DNA from: Dokdonia sp. PRO95
Lineage (GTDB): Bacteria; Bacteroidota; Bacteroidia; Flavobacteriales; Flavobacteriaceae
Assembly (NCBI RefSeq): GCF_000355805.1
Contig: NZ_CM001837.1
Span: 2,859,866-2,923,865, forward strand
DNA length: 64,000 bases
Direction: 5' to 3'
Shown: positions 1 to 8,437 of the stretch, in pieces
Layout of the letters: the number at the start of each line of letters is the position of its first letter
How positions within the stretch are numbered: the stretch's first letter is position 1
The notes under the pieces: generated by a model
The model's database searches: none
What the model saw: the letters and a program-made list of their open reading frames with translations, nothing else
Told to the model about the DNA's origin: nothing
Program-made: the position numbers and the translations under genes

Positions 1-2
1 TT

Positions 3-635
3 ACTGGTAATGAACTTTGTGCACTATTATTAGAATCTGAATATATCCAGCAATATTATCCAAAGTTTAATAGAGCGCAAAAAATACCTGCTAGTACCTA
101 CTCTATTATGTCCTATGAGAATAGAAAAGGTATCATACAGCTCGCGGTAGCCAAGACAAAATATCGTCATACTGCTACTCAAAAAGTGTACACAAGGGCA
201 AAAGCGACAGAGCGACTCATGGAGCTGTGTGAGATGTTTGAGTTATGTCCTCGTTTTTGCGGACTTCAAGCAACTTTTGATGAATGCTCGCACTACAGTT
301 TAAAAAATTGCAAAGGTATTTGTAGTGATAATGAATCTGTGTCTGATTATAATCTCCGAGTTCGAGCGGCATTAGAATCCTTTGATGCAGAAAATGAGAG
401 TTACATTATTAAAGAAGATGGTCGTACAGATGATGAAACAGCTTTTATATATATAGAGAAAGGTGTTTATAGAGGTTTTGGTTTTGTTCCTGAGACGGAG
501 CAGGTGCGTCATTTTGATGAAGTAGCCTCACATTTATTACCTAAAAAAAGTACGTATCATACAGACATGATATTGAGAAGTTATTTACGTAGACATAAAA
601 ACCCGCTTATTGTATCACTTGCTATTTCTGCTTAA
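3..635 (+). CDS. C-terminal part of exonuclease/GIY-YIG nuclease protein (5' end outside window)
   Basis: The reading frame is open from the left edge, so this is the end of a longer gene; the first internal ATG (108) is not the real start. The visible part begins with the end of a GIY-YIG nuclease domain, with the conserved run G-N-E-L-x-A-L-L-L-E-S followed by P-K-F-N-R, where the Glu is the usual metal ligand. A cysteine-rich stretch follows (C-x6-C-x3-C, then C-x7-C-x3-C), as in UvrC/Cho-like proteins. In Bacteroidetes this arrangement usually follows an N-terminal DnaQ-like 3'-5' exonuclease domain; that part would lie upstream and is inferred. A role in DNA repair is likely. The next gene starts 2 bases after the stop, suggesting co-transcription. 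Confidence 0.72.
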   Translation, partial: TGNELCALLLESEYIQQYYPKFNRAQKIPASTYSIMSYENRKGIIQLAVAKTKYRHTATQKVYTRAKATERLMELCEMFELCPRFCGLQATFDECSHYSLKNCKGICSDNESVSDYNLRVRAALESFDAENESYIIKEDGRTDDETAFIYIEKGVYRGFGFVPETEQVRHFDEVASHLLPKKSTYHTDMILRSYLRRHKNPLIVSLAISA

Positions 636-637
636 TT

Positions 638-922
638 ATGGACACAGCCTTAGATTTTAAAACCTATTACCTTGAAATACCTGAACTATTAGTAAGTCAT
701 TATCCTGATCTTAATTTTCAAAACCATTGCTATCTACGCATTGCGCTAGATAATGTCATAGGTACAAAGTGGGATACTCAGATTGCTAAGCCAGCATATA
801 AGCATCTTACTATAGATCAAAGAAAACTGGTCATATCTTATCTCTCATCTTATGTGAAAGATAAAAACCTACTTTTATCACATAATATGATTTCTCTAGC
901 ATACCGCGGGAAATTAGCATAG
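638..922 (+). CDS. Small conserved hypothetical protein
   Basis: This 94-residue protein has no signal peptide, membrane segment or catalytic motif that I recognise. Its sequence is balanced and soluble-looking, with a central C-Y-L-R-I-A-L-D-N stretch that looks like a structured core. The ATG lies 2 bases after the stop of the upstream nuclease gene, so the two are probably translated from one message. The context suggests a partner or passenger of the nuclease, but no function can be assigned. Confidence 0.7.
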   Translation: MDTALDFKTYYLEIPELLVSHYPDLNFQNHCYLRIALDNVIGTKWDTQIAKPAYKHLTIDQRKLVISYLSSYVKDKNLLLSHNMISLAYRGKLA

Positions 923-986
923 ATATTTATCTCTTAAAGATTTAAATAAAAAGAGTACCTTTTCTTATTAAGGAAAGTATAATTGG

Positions 987-994
987 TAATTTTG
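987..994 (+). promoter_or_regulatory. Promoter -7 box (TAATTTTG) for rlmF
   Basis: This is an exact match to the Bacteroidetes -7 consensus TAnnTTTG, 53 bases before the rlmF start. No clear TTG -33 element is seen at the right distance. Confidence 0.35.
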
Positions 995-1047
995 CACCAT
1001 TAATCACAGTATATGATATCGAGATATATAGTGGTTTATAAAAGGCC

Positions 1048-1932
1048 ATGATAACATATAATCACGGTACTACTAATTATCTTTCTATGCACCCAAATAA
1101 CAAAAATATAGGTCCTTATCTCTTTAAACAGCTTAGAAAAGCAAATAAAGAGCTTGCTCCTTATGTTCTAGAAACAGACCGTGGTATTCAAACAATAGAT
1201 TTTACAAATCCTAAAGCAGTATTAGAACTTAATCGTGCTATTTTATTAAATGACTATTCATTAAACTGGTATGAGATTCCTGAAGGATATTTATGTCCAG
1301 CAGTCCCAGGACGTGTAGATTATCTCCATTATCTCAATGATTTTTTAGGCAAGGAAGACGCACATGGACTTGATATAGGTACTGGTGCAAATTTTGTGTA
1401 TCCACTTCTAGCAGGATCTGTTTTTAAATGGAAAATGAAAGGAGTTGATATTGATGCAAAAGCAATTAGAAATGCAAATGCTATTCTTGAAAAAAACACA
1501 CACCTCAAAGGTTTTTTAACAGCTACCTATCAACAGGATCGTGCTAATATCTTTAAAGGAGCAATTTTACCTGACGAGCATTACGATTTTACAATGTGTA
1601 ATCCTCCTTTTTACAGCTCTGAAAAAGACGCTTTTAAAGCGACCAAGGAAAAATCAAAAGGGCTTAAACTCAAAGAAGTTGAGCGTAACTTTGCGGGACA
1701 ATCTAATGAGCTATGGTGTAATGGTGGAGAAGCACTATTTATTAAGCGCATGGTCAAGGAAAGTGTAAATTTTAAATCCCAAGTAGGTTGGTTTACAACT
1801 TTAGTTTCAAAGAGTGAGCACCTTCCTAAGATTAAAAAGCAACTTGAGAAGCTTAAAGCAGAGCATAGAACTGTTGATATGTCTCAGGGTAATAAGAAGT
1901 CAAGATTTCTAGCTTGGAGATTTAAAGAATAA
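1048..1932 (+). CDS. rlmF: 23S rRNA (adenine(1618)-N6)-methyltransferase RlmF
   Basis: The enzyme transfers a methyl group from S-adenosylmethionine to N6 of A1618 in 23S rRNA. The SAM-binding motif D-I-G-T-G-A-N begins at residue 109, and the N6-adenine methyltransferase motif N-P-P-F is at 185-188 within M-C-N-P-P-F-Y-S-S. Length (294 residues) fits the family, and the N-terminal M-H-P-x-N segment is typical. A -7-like box lies about 53 bases upstream. The gene is followed after 60 bases by another rRNA-modifying enzyme on the same strand, so the two may form a small rRNA-modification unit. Confidence 0.93.
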   Translation: MITYNHGTTNYLSMHPNNKNIGPYLFKQLRKANKELAPYVLETDRGIQTIDFTNPKAVLELNRAILLNDYSLNWYEIPEGYLCPAVPGRVDYLHYLNDFLGKEDAHGLDIGTGANFVYPLLAGSVFKWKMKGVDIDAKAIRNANAILEKNTHLKGFLTATYQQDRANIFKGAILPDEHYDFTMCNPPFYSSEKDAFKATKEKSKGLKLKEVERNFAGQSNELWCNGGEALFIKRMVKESVNFKSQVGWFTTLVSKSEHLPKIKKQLEKLKAEHRTVDMSQGNKKSRFLAWRFKE

Positions 1933-1992
1933 TATTAAACAATACACTTCTTAACAATCAACTCAATTTCTTTTCTCTTCCTTTAATTAGAT

Positions 1993-2568
1993 ATGAGCCA
2001 TACTCACTTCAAATTATTTAAACCCTATGGTTTTATTAGTCAGTTGCTTAGTAATGATGAGCGCCAGGCTAGGAAAAAGAGATTTTTGAGTGAGCTTTAT
2101 GACTTTCCTAAGGGCACAATGGCTATAGGTCGTCTTGATGAAAAATCTGAGGGATTATTACTCATGACAACAGATGGTAAACTCTCAGATACCATTAATC
2201 GATCAGGTATTGAAAAGGAATATTATGTTCAAGTAGATGGCGATATTACAGACCAAGCGATTGAAGAAATGGCTGCTGGAGTAGAAATAGGTTTTGATGG
2301 CAAGAAATACCTTACTAAACCATCAAAAGTAAGGAGACTTGCAGGAACTCCTAACCTTCCGGAACGTTCAAAAAAGATAAGGGATGCTCGTCATGGTCCG
2401 GCTCCATGGATATCTGTCACTATTACAGAGGGAAAATTTAGACAAGTACGTAAGATGACGAGTGCTGTAGGATTTCCTACACTCAGACTTGTTAGAATAA
2501 GAATAGGCTCACAAACCCTAATGGGTCTGGAGCCTAAACAAGTTATTGAGGTAAAAGAATTACTTTAA
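1993..2568 (+). CDS. rluE: 23S rRNA pseudouridine synthase, RluE-like
   Basis: This 191-residue protein belongs to the RsuA/RluB/RluE group that converts uridine to pseudouridine in rRNA. The catalytic motif G-R-L-D-x2-S-E-G-L lies at residues 46-55, with Asp49 as the expected nucleophile. The protein starts directly at the catalytic domain (F-K-P-Y-G-F) without an S4 RNA-binding domain, as in RluE (U2457). The C-terminal G-K-F-R-Q-V-R-K-M motif is conserved. Its last 4 bases overlap the convergent cold-shock gene. Family assignment is firm; the exact target uridine is inferred. Confidence 0.9.
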   Translation: MSHTHFKLFKPYGFISQLLSNDERQARKKRFLSELYDFPKGTMAIGRLDEKSEGLLLMTTDGKLSDTINRSGIEKEYYVQVDGDITDQAIEEMAAGVEIGFDGKKYLTKPSKVRRLAGTPNLPERSKKIRDARHGPAPWISVTITEGKFRQVRKMTSAVGFPTLRLVRIRIGSQTLMGLEPKQVIEVKELL

Positions 2569-3011
2569 GAAACTTTACTCACGCGTACTGCGTTCATTCC
2601 CTTCTGTCCTCTTTCTATTTCATAAGACACTTTATTGCCTTCTTTAAGTTCACCATCACGTACTTCAGAAATGTGTACAAAGTACTTCTCTGGAGTATCG
2701 GCATCTTTGATAAATCCAAAACCTTTTGAAGAGTCAAAGAATTCTACAAAACCAGTTCTAATAGGATCTGGCTCATCGCCTTCTTCCTTTTTAGGAATAC
2801 CTAAAACAATATCCTCTACATCTACTTCTTCTTTAAGCGATGGATCTGGTGGCGTATCCACTAGTTGCCCTAAGTGGTTTACGTATACAAATTCGTTTAA
2901 TTTTTCTCCGCTCTCTTTACGCGCAGCTTTTTTCTTGCGTTTGTCTTCAGCTTTTTTTAGCCTTTTCTTTTCTCGTTCTTTTTTACCAAAGGTTTCTTGT
3001 GGTCTAGCCAT
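2565..3011 (-). CDS. Cold-shock domain protein with basic N-terminal extension
   Basis: This 148-residue protein combines a very lysine/arginine-rich helical N-terminus (residues 9-37), an acidic linker (about 60-82) and a C-terminal cold-shock domain (about 86-146). RNP1 (K-G-F-G-F-I, 96-101) and RNP2 (F-V-H-I-S, 111-115) are intact, so it should bind single-stranded RNA or DNA. It is about twice the size of a classic CspA, but extended cold-shock proteins of this design are common in Flavobacteriia. It converges on rluE with a 4-base overlap of coding ends. The upstream gap carries one copy of the dispersed palindrome. Confidence 0.88.
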   Translation of the reverse strand: MARPQETFGKKEREKKRLKKAEDKRKKKAARKESGEKLNEFVYVNHLGQLVDTPPDPSLKEEVDVEDIVLGIPKKEEGDEPDPIRTGFVEFFDSSKGFGFIKDADTPEKYFVHISEVRDGELKEGNKVSYEIERGQKGMNAVRVSKVS

Positions 3012-3320
3012 TAACTCTTTTATCGTATTAAATGAAGTCGCTACAAGAATATCTCGTAACGCTCACGTTTACGCAGTTTAAAATACCATTAAGTCTGTAA
3101 AAGAATTTTGAACTGTGCAATCTACCTTTTGATAAGGTATGCGTGAATATTTGTAAAGATACAAAAAATAAAGTGATTTTTTTGCTTTCGCGAAAGCGTA
3201 ATAACTTATCCACCCCACTACTTCTTGCTTTTAACACCTTTTGTTATCCTTTTCTTATCAATGGGTTAAAGGTCATTTTATTACTTGATTCTGTTCTTAA
3301 CTTTATAAAAAACAATAGAT
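3012..3320. other. Divergent intergenic region with dispersed palindrome
   Basis: This 309-base AT-rich gap separates the cold-shock gene (minus) from a small plus-strand gene. It carries one palindrome copy at 3184-3197. Short open frames here have no support as genes. No RNA gene or convincing promoter is seen. Confidence 0.5.
3184..3197. repeat. Dispersed palindrome GCTTTCGCGAAAGC, copy 1 (intergenic)
   Basis: Exact 14-bp copy in the gap between divergent genes. It is followed by GTAATAAC, the outer arm seen at several other intergenic copies. Confidence 0.95.
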
Positions 3321-3644
3321 ATGAAAACACAAGCAAATACAAATAACAGGCTTAAGGAAAATCAAAAAGACACATCATACAACTCTGATATTACGAGTGA
3401 AGACCTTAAAGTATTAGGACAAGACATCGAAAATAATATCCGTCTGGACGGTGGTGATGATGTGGCGTTAACTAATAGAGTAGAAAAAGTTGACTTTTCT
3501 GGGAAAGACCTTGACGTTCCTGGACGCACCGCGGCTAGCAAGAAAACTACAAACCGTATAAAAGATGAAGAAAATATGTTATATAGTCAAGGAGGAGAGT
3601 CTAATGAAAACCTTGAAGAACAAAGTAATCAATACATTAAGTAA
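3321..3644 (+). CDS. Small hydrophilic acidic protein, function unknown
   Basis: This 107-residue protein is rich in Asn, Asp, Glu, Lys and Gln, has no cysteine, no membrane segment and almost no hydrophobic core, so it may be largely disordered. A slightly ordered centre (E-D-L-K-V-L-G-Q-D and D-V-P-G-R) may be the conserved part. It stands alone, with a strong hairpin terminator about 18 bases after the stop, which supports it as an expressed gene. Similar small acidic proteins occur next to stress genes in Flavobacteriia, but I cannot assign a role. Confidence 0.7.
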   Translation: MKTQANTNNRLKENQKDTSYNSDITSEDLKVLGQDIENNIRLDGGDDVALTNRVEKVDFSGKDLDVPGRTAASKKTTNRIKDEENMLYSQGGESNENLEEQSNQYIK

Positions 3645-3662
3645 CGATTTGCACTTAACGAT

Positions 3663-3690
3663 AAAAAGCGACCAAATGGTCGCTTTTTAT
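3663..3690 (+). terminator. Rho-independent terminator
   Basis: Perfect 11-bp stem (AAAAAGCGACC paired with its complement), loop AAAT, ending in a run of T. It terminates the small acidic-protein gene. Confidence 0.85.
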
Positions 3691-3731
3691 TTATCTGGAA
3701 GTTAACTTTACCAATAGCATATATTTATTAA

Positions 3732-4082
3732 ATGACAATAGCACATACAATACTTATCGGTTTAATAGGCTTTTCATTCCTTTATTATGGTGTGAGTTGT
3801 TTGTCATCTAATTTCATGACTGCCGAATTTGAGCGTTTTGGGCTATCAACCCTTCAAAGAAAAATTACTGGCGTAGCACAAATTATAGGTGGCTTAGGTG
3901 TTTTATTAGGATTTTTCTATAAGCCGCTTCAAGTTGCGGCTCTTATAGGAATCTCATTACTTATGTTATTAGGTTGGGGTGTACGGCTTAAAATAAAAGA
4001 TACGTTTATAGCCGCTTTACCATCTTTTATATTTTTTGTGCTTAATGCTTACCTAGCATACTATCTAACATTTATTAGATAA
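3732..4082 (+). CDS. DoxX-like four-helix membrane protein
   Basis: This 116-residue protein has four predicted hydrophobic helices (about 5-24, 45-64, 69-86 and 95-113) and the pattern of the DoxX-like family: an early F-x2-Y-G, a F-x-R-F-G-L loop after helix 1, then G-x2-Q-I-I-G-G-L-G-V-L-L-G in helix 2. Such proteins sit in the inner membrane; their biochemical role is poorly defined. Its last 8 bases overlap the convergent gene, which encodes a second protein of the same fold. Confidence 0.75.
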   Translation: MTIAHTILIGLIGFSFLYYGVSCLSSNFMTAEFERFGLSTLQRKITGVAQIIGGLGVLLGFFYKPLQVAALIGISLLMLLGWGVRLKIKDTFIAALPSFIFFVLNAYLAYYLTFIR

Positions 4083-4437
4083 GAATAATAAATACCGAAA
4101 GTGCTAAAAATAGAAATGCAGGGAAAGATTTCTTCAACGCATCGCCCACTTTTAAATGCATTGCAATCGCGCCTACCATCATTACAGCAATACCCAATGC
4201 ACTATAAAATTCCAAACTAGGTACCACAATAGATACAAGTAGTCCTACTGCAAGTAAACACTTAATTGTTCCTACGGCTTTCATTGTAGTTTCTGATAAA
4301 CCATAATGAGCAAACTCTTCTTTTAATGAGTTTGCATCTCCCCCTCTCCAAGGTGAAGATTGTCCTTTACGTAATAGCCATACATTAAGAATGCTTAAGC
4401 CAACGATACATTTTAAAACAATCGATAAATACTCCAT
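4075..4437 (-). CDS. DoxX-like membrane protein (second copy, convergent)
   Basis: This 120-residue protein has the same four-helix plan as its convergent neighbour: helix 1, a loop with F-A-H-Y-G-L-S (compare F-E-R-F-G-L-S in the neighbour), helix 2 beginning near V-G-T-I-K-C-L-L-A-V-G-L-L, then two more helices. A polar segment (Q-S-S-P-W-R-G-G-D) after helix 1 is extra. The two genes meet tail to tail and share 8 coding bases. Family membership is likely, function unknown. Confidence 0.75.
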   Translation of the reverse strand: MEYLSIVLKCIVGLSILNVWLLRKGQSSPWRGGDANSLKEEFAHYGLSETTMKAVGTIKCLLAVGLLVSIVVPSLEFYSALGIAVMMVGAIAMHLKVGDALKKSFPAFLFLALSVFIILI

Positions 4438-4570
4438 TTTCTTTTTTTATTTAAAATTAAGATTTTAAGGCAGGTAATGCATACGTTTCATTTAAAATAT
4501 TAATTTATCTCTTATAATTTACCATTAGATTAAGATTTAAGACCTTTACTTAACAAAATTTAAGTAAAAC

Positions 4571-4948
4571 ATGAGCCAAACTAAATCGGTACCTCTCAAT
4601 GTATTAGAAACGCCATTAATAGCTTGTTGTTATGACCCTATGACAGGATTTTTTAGAGATGGATATTGCAGGACTGCTGCTGTAGATCAAGGAACCCACG
4701 TAGTCTGCGCTATTATGACTAAGGATTTCCTTGCATACACAAAATCTAAAGGGAATGACCTCTCCACCCCTATTCCACAATGGAATTTTCCAGGACTCAA
4801 ACCTGGTGACGGATGGTGTTTGTGTATTTTAAGATGGCTAGAAGCAGAAAAAGCTGGGGTCGCACCAATTATAAAATTGGCAGCCACAGATCAAAAAGCA
4901 TTAGAATATACTACTATTGATATGCTTAAAAAATATGCCTACGATTAA
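4571..4948 (+). CDS. DUF2237 family protein
   Basis: This 125-residue protein matches the DUF2237 family across its whole length: N-V-L-x-T-P-L near the start, D-P-M-T-G-F-F-R-D-G-Y-C-R-T, T-H-V-V-C-A-I-M-T, K-G-N-D-L-S-T-P and P-G-L-K-P-G-D-G-W-C-L-C. Conserved cysteines and the D-G-W-C-L-C segment suggest a ligand- or metal-binding site, but the family has no established activity. It is a single gene between the DoxX-like pair and the convergent ABC transporter. Confidence 0.93.
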   Translation: MSQTKSVPLNVLETPLIACCYDPMTGFFRDGYCRTAAVDQGTHVVCAIMTKDFLAYTKSKGNDLSTPIPQWNFPGLKPGDGWCLCILRWLEAEKAGVAPIIKLAATDQKALEYTTIDMLKKYAYD

Positions 4949-5018
4949 GAACAAATAGTTCTTGCATATTACTTATACTGTAAGTGAATTGTTTATCTAA
5001 TAGCTATTTGAAAAATCA

Positions 5019-6770
5019 CTAAATCTTCGCTTGATAGGTGTATAGGTCAAAATACCTTCCTTCTCCCTCAATAAGTTCATCATGGGTACCTTGCTCCGCA
5101 ATACGACCATCTTCTATGACTAGGATTTGATCTGCTTTCTTAATAGTACTAAGTCTGTGGGCAATAACGATAGTTGTCCTATCTTTTACAAGCTGTGATA
5201 ATGACTTTTGAATAAGCGCTTCGCTTTCCGTGTCTAGATTTGAGGTTGCTTCATCTAGTATAATGACTTTAGGAGCGGCAAGTATTGCTCTAGCAATGGC
5301 AATGCGCTGTCGTTGCCCTCCAGATAGCTTTACACCTCGCTCACCTATAAGTGTATCAAGTCCATCTTCAAAACGATCTGTAAATTCATTTACATAACCC
5401 GCCTCTACCGCTTCTTGTAGTCGCTCCTCTGAGGCATTAGGTCTAGGGAACATTATATTATCCCGTATGGTTCCCTCAAAAAGAAATTCATCTTGCAATA
5501 CAACCCCTAAGTGCTTTCTAAAGCTAGGTAGTTTTACTCGTGATAAGTCTTGCCCGCCTACAGATACCACTCCTTGTTGAGGATTTAAAAATGTTGCAGA
5601 TAATCCAGCAATAGTAGATTTTCCAGAACCAGAACTACCTACAAGTGCTACGGTTGTTCCGGCTTTTGCTTCAAAGGAAATATTATGTATCACTTCTTTA
5701 CCTTGTTCATAAGAGAAGGATACATTTTCAAATTTTATATTTCCTTTAAAATTTTCTAGTTCTATATCCCGATTCCCTATTTCATCCTCAGGAGTCATAT
5801 TCATTAACTCCTCTGTACGATCTAATCCTGCTAGCGCCTCTGTAAGTTGGCTCCCTATATTACTCATTTGTACGATAGGTGCAATCATAAAACCTAGCAA
5901 GAGTGTAAAAAACAGAAACTCTCCCGTAGTCATCTCCCCTTGTATCATAAAATAGCCACCTATACCCATAATTCCCACAGATGCTAAACCAAGTAAAAAA
6001 GTAGAACTACTTGACATCACCGCTGTGGCAGTAAGACTTTTCTTGACGTTTTGGAATAATCTATCTACACCTTCTTCAAAGGATTTATTTTCTTGTTCTT
6101 CTGCTCCAAATCCCTTGATTACTCGCACACCAGATAGCGTCTCGGTAAGTCTTCCTTTTACTTCGGCATTAATTTTACCTCTATTTCTAAAAATAGGACG
6201 GATATATTTGAAAGCACGTAAGGCAACATAACCAAAAACGGCTACTGGCAAAAACACAAACAGAGTCATTAAGGCGTTAATTTGTATCAATAGCACTAGT
6301 GATATAACTGCTGTTATAGTTCCTCCCACTAGTTGTACTAATCCTGTCCCTATAAGATTGCGCACTCCTTCTACATCACTCATGATGCGTGACACAAGCG
6401 CTCCTGATTTTGTGTTATCAAAAAAGCTAATAGGTAGTGACAGTACTTTTTTCTGTACTTGAGCTCTAAGTTCTGAGATGAGATATTGTGCTTGTACACT
6501 TAATATGCGTGTCAATAAAAATGATGTGATGGCTTGTATAAGAAGCGCAAATCCTACCATCCATAGCAAATCATACAAGGCAGCCATGTCTTTATTCGGG
6601 ATAATGTCATCTAGTAAAGCTTTTGATTTCCATGGCAATACAAGGCTAGCGAGACGACCTATTACGATAAGAATGAGTCCAATAAATACTAGCTTTCGTC
6701 GTGGCCAGATAATGGTTTTAAATGCAGATGTTATAGTTACTTTACTCTTTTTACTTTGTTCTTTTGACAT
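5019..6770 (-). CDS. ABC transporter, fused permease and ATPase (MsbA-like exporter)
   Basis: This 583-residue half-transporter has an N-terminal transmembrane domain of about six helices (residues 25-315) and a C-terminal ATPase. The ATPase carries Walker A G-S-S-G-S-G-K-S-T near 377, signature L-S-G-G-Q near 478 and Walker B V-I-I-L-D-E-A-T just after. It should work as a homodimeric exporter in the inner membrane; lipids or drugs are typical substrates of the family, but the substrate here is unknown. A TAGTTTTG box sits only 4 bases before the ATG, implying a leaderless or nearly leaderless transcript. Confidence 0.92.
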   Translation of the reverse strand: MSKEQSKKSKVTITSAFKTIIWPRRKLVFIGLILIVIGRLASLVLPWKSKALLDDIIPNKDMAALYDLLWMVGFALLIQAITSFLLTRILSVQAQYLISELRAQVQKKVLSLPISFFDNTKSGALVSRIMSDVEGVRNLIGTGLVQLVGGTITAVISLVLLIQINALMTLFVFLPVAVFGYVALRAFKYIRPIFRNRGKINAEVKGRLTETLSGVRVIKGFGAEEQENKSFEEGVDRLFQNVKKSLTATAVMSSSSTFLLGLASVGIMGIGGYFMIQGEMTTGEFLFFTLLLGFMIAPIVQMSNIGSQLTEALAGLDRTEELMNMTPEDEIGNRDIELENFKGNIKFENVSFSYEQGKEVIHNISFEAKAGTTVALVGSSGSGKSTIAGLSATFLNPQQGVVSVGGQDLSRVKLPSFRKHLGVVLQDEFLFEGTIRDNIMFPRPNASEERLQEAVEAGYVNEFTDRFEDGLDTLIGERGVKLSGGQRQRIAIARAILAAPKVIILDEATSNLDTESEALIQKSLSQLVKDRTTIVIAHRLSTIKKADQILVIEDGRIAEQGTHDELIEGEGRYFDLYTYQAKI

Positions 6771-6774
6771 AGTA

Positions 6775-6782
6775 CAAAACTA
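6775..6782 (-). promoter_or_regulatory. Promoter -7 box (TAGTTTTG) touching the ABC transporter start
   Basis: Exact TAnnTTTG on the minus strand, 4 bases before the ATG at 6770. If used, the message would be leaderless or nearly so. Confidence 0.4.
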
Positions 6783-6793
6783 GTTATAATTGC

Positions 6794-6807
6794 GCTTTCG
6801 CGAAAGC
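6794..6807. repeat. Dispersed palindrome, copy 2 (intergenic)
   Basis: Exact GCTTTCGCGAAAGC, part of a 16-bp palindrome with one more C/G pair, followed by TAACTAACC. It lies about 12 bases upstream of the -7-like box of the ABC transporter. Confidence 0.95.
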
Positions 6808-6854
6808 GTAACTAACCACCGTCATTATATTTGAAAGCTGTAACTATGGGGTAA

Positions 6855-7307
6855 TTATCTTATGCTTGTAGCATCATAAACGATAACTTTTTCCCACAGA
6901 TGAGCACACTCCTCGATAAACTTTTTATGAGCAGCCTCATCTTGATACGCTTGCTGATCCTTTGCCGAATCAAAACTTAATACCAAATTATAAGTAAAGC
7001 TATCATCTACAACCTCTCGGGTAGCCACAGGAGGCGTACCTATAAATTGTGTTTTGGCATATAACGAACTGTCCAAAAAAGTGCGCAGAGATTTTTCAAA
7101 TAACTGTTTGTCCTCTTCGTTAGTGGGGTCTTTAAACCAAAAATAGACGATGTGGGCATAATTTTCATTAAACGCTGTATGGCTATCTTTTGAACTAATG
7201 AGATTATTTTCGACTGCGGTAGTACTCTCAGTAGATTCTTTTTGACCACAAGAGTTTATGAAAATGCTGAAAATGAAAAGAATAATAAGGTGTAATTGTA
7301 TTTTCAT
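6855..7307 (-). CDS. Lipoprotein with Dabb (stress-responsive alpha/beta barrel) domain
   Basis: This 150-residue protein has a lipoprotein signal peptide with lipobox S-C at about 19-20 (I-F-I-N-S-C-G-Q), so the mature protein should be lipid-anchored at an envelope membrane. Residues about 50-148 form a Dabb-type ferredoxin-like domain: H-I-V-Y-F-W-F-K at its start, F-x-K-S-L-R-T-F, then Y-N-L-V-L-S-F-D-S and A-Y-Q-D-E-A-A-H-K-K-F at the end. The exact role of secreted Dabb proteins is not established. It follows the same strand as the ABC transporter but 84 bases away and across a palindrome, so an operon is uncertain. Confidence 0.85.
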   Translation of the reverse strand: MKIQLHLIILFIFSIFINSCGQKESTESTTAVENNLISSKDSHTAFNENYAHIVYFWFKDPTNEEDKQLFEKSLRTFLDSSLYAKTQFIGTPPVATREVVDDSFTYNLVLSFDSAKDQQAYQDEAAHKKFIEECAHLWEKVIVYDATSIR

Positions 7308-7340
7308 GCGCTATAATTATGAGTTAAATGTAACAAATCT

Positions 7341-7348
7341 TACCTTTG
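7341..7348 (+). promoter_or_regulatory. Possible -7 box (TACCTTTG) upstream of the sigma factor
   Basis: Exact TAnnTTTG in the divergent gap, about 200 bases before the sigma-factor start, giving a long leader if used. No clear -33 TTG. Confidence 0.3.
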
Positions 7349-7546
7349 TACGTTATATATACTCAATAATAGAGTTTATACTTTATTTTAACCTTATCAT
7401 ATCTTAAAATTATCATAACATAATTTTTACTAATTTCAGTTTTACTGGGCTTAGCGTATGTTTTTTAACAGTTTTAGTTAAATACTTGCTTTTATGAATC
7501 ATTTAGGTTATAATGAGGTAATACTCACTTAATACAAAGATAATAC

Positions 7547-8413
7547 ATGAGACAACTCAAAATCACCAAGCAGGTTACTAATAGAGAGACGAAATCCCTG
7601 AATAACTACCTTCAGGATGTGAGCAAGATTGATTTAATTACTGCCGAAGAAGAGGTTGAGTTAGCACAACGTATTCAAAAAGGAGATGAAAGAGCACTAG
7701 ACGCTCTTACAAGAGCAAATCTTCGTTTTGTAATATCTGTAGCAAAACAATATCAAAATCAAGGTTTATCCCTTTCTGATTTAATTAATGAAGGAAACGT
7801 AGGTCTAGTAAAAGCAGCAAAACGCTTTGATGAAACTAGAGGTTTTAAATTTATATCATATGCAGTATGGTGGATTAGACAATCTATCTTACAAGCTATT
7901 GCAGAGCATGCCCGTACAGTACGTCTACCTCTCAATAAAATAGGTGAGATAAGCAAGATTAACAAGGCAATGGTTTACTTACAACAAGTACACGAACGTA
8001 AGCCTACCTCTGGAGAAATAGCAAAGTATCTTGATATTTCTGAAGAAAAAGTAAAGATCTCACTTAAAAACGTAAGTCGTAGTTTAAGTATGGATGCTCC
8101 TTTTGCCGAAGGTGAAAATGACAACAACTTATATGACGTTTTAAGTTCTAGCGAGTCACCTCGTCCAGATAGAGAGCTTATGCAGGAGTCTTTGAGCATC
8201 GAGATTAACAGAGCACTTGATACACTTACAGAGAAAGAAGCAGAGGTTGTACGTTTAAACTACGGTTTAGGTAATCAACCGGCTATGACACTTCAAGAAA
8301 TAGGAGATATTTTCGATTTAAGTCGTGAGCGTGTACGCCAGATTAGAGAAAAAGCTATCAAAAGATTGCGTCATACTTCTAAAAGTAAAATCTTAATGAA
8401 GTATTTAGGATAA
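7547..8413 (+). CDS. rpoD: Primary RNA polymerase sigma factor (RpoD/SigA type)
   Basis: This 288-residue protein has the compact form of the Bacteroidetes housekeeping sigma factor, lacking the long N-terminal region 1.1 of E. coli RpoD. Region 1.2 (L-N-N-Y-L-Q-D-V near 19), region 2 with D-L-I-N-E-G-N-V-G-L and F-K-F-I-S-Y-A-V-W-W-I-R-Q-S-I (core binding, -7 recognition), region 3, and region 4 with the helix-turn-helix T-L-Q-E-I-G-D-I-F-D-L-S-R-E-R-V-R-Q-I are all intact. It would direct transcription from TAnnTTTG promoters such as those noted in this window. Some Flavobacteriia carry a second RpoD-like gene, so its being the only primary sigma is not proven. A strong terminator follows. 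Confidence 0.92.
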   Translation: MRQLKITKQVTNRETKSLNNYLQDVSKIDLITAEEEVELAQRIQKGDERALDALTRANLRFVISVAKQYQNQGLSLSDLINEGNVGLVKAAKRFDETRGFKFISYAVWWIRQSILQAIAEHARTVRLPLNKIGEISKINKAMVYLQQVHERKPTSGEIAKYLDISEEKVKISLKNVSRSLSMDAPFAEGENDNNLYDVLSSSESPRPDRELMQESLSIEINRALDTLTEKEAEVVRLNYGLGNQPAMTLQEIGDIFDLSRERVRQIREKAIKRLRHTSKSKILMKYLG

Positions 8414-8437
8414 TCTCCTTTACTTTATTACAACATA

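Noticed and set aside
2635..3081. Plus-strand open frame of 148 residues opposite the cold-shock gene
   Set aside because: The minus-strand cold-shock domain is intact; the plus frame is Ser-rich antisense shadow.
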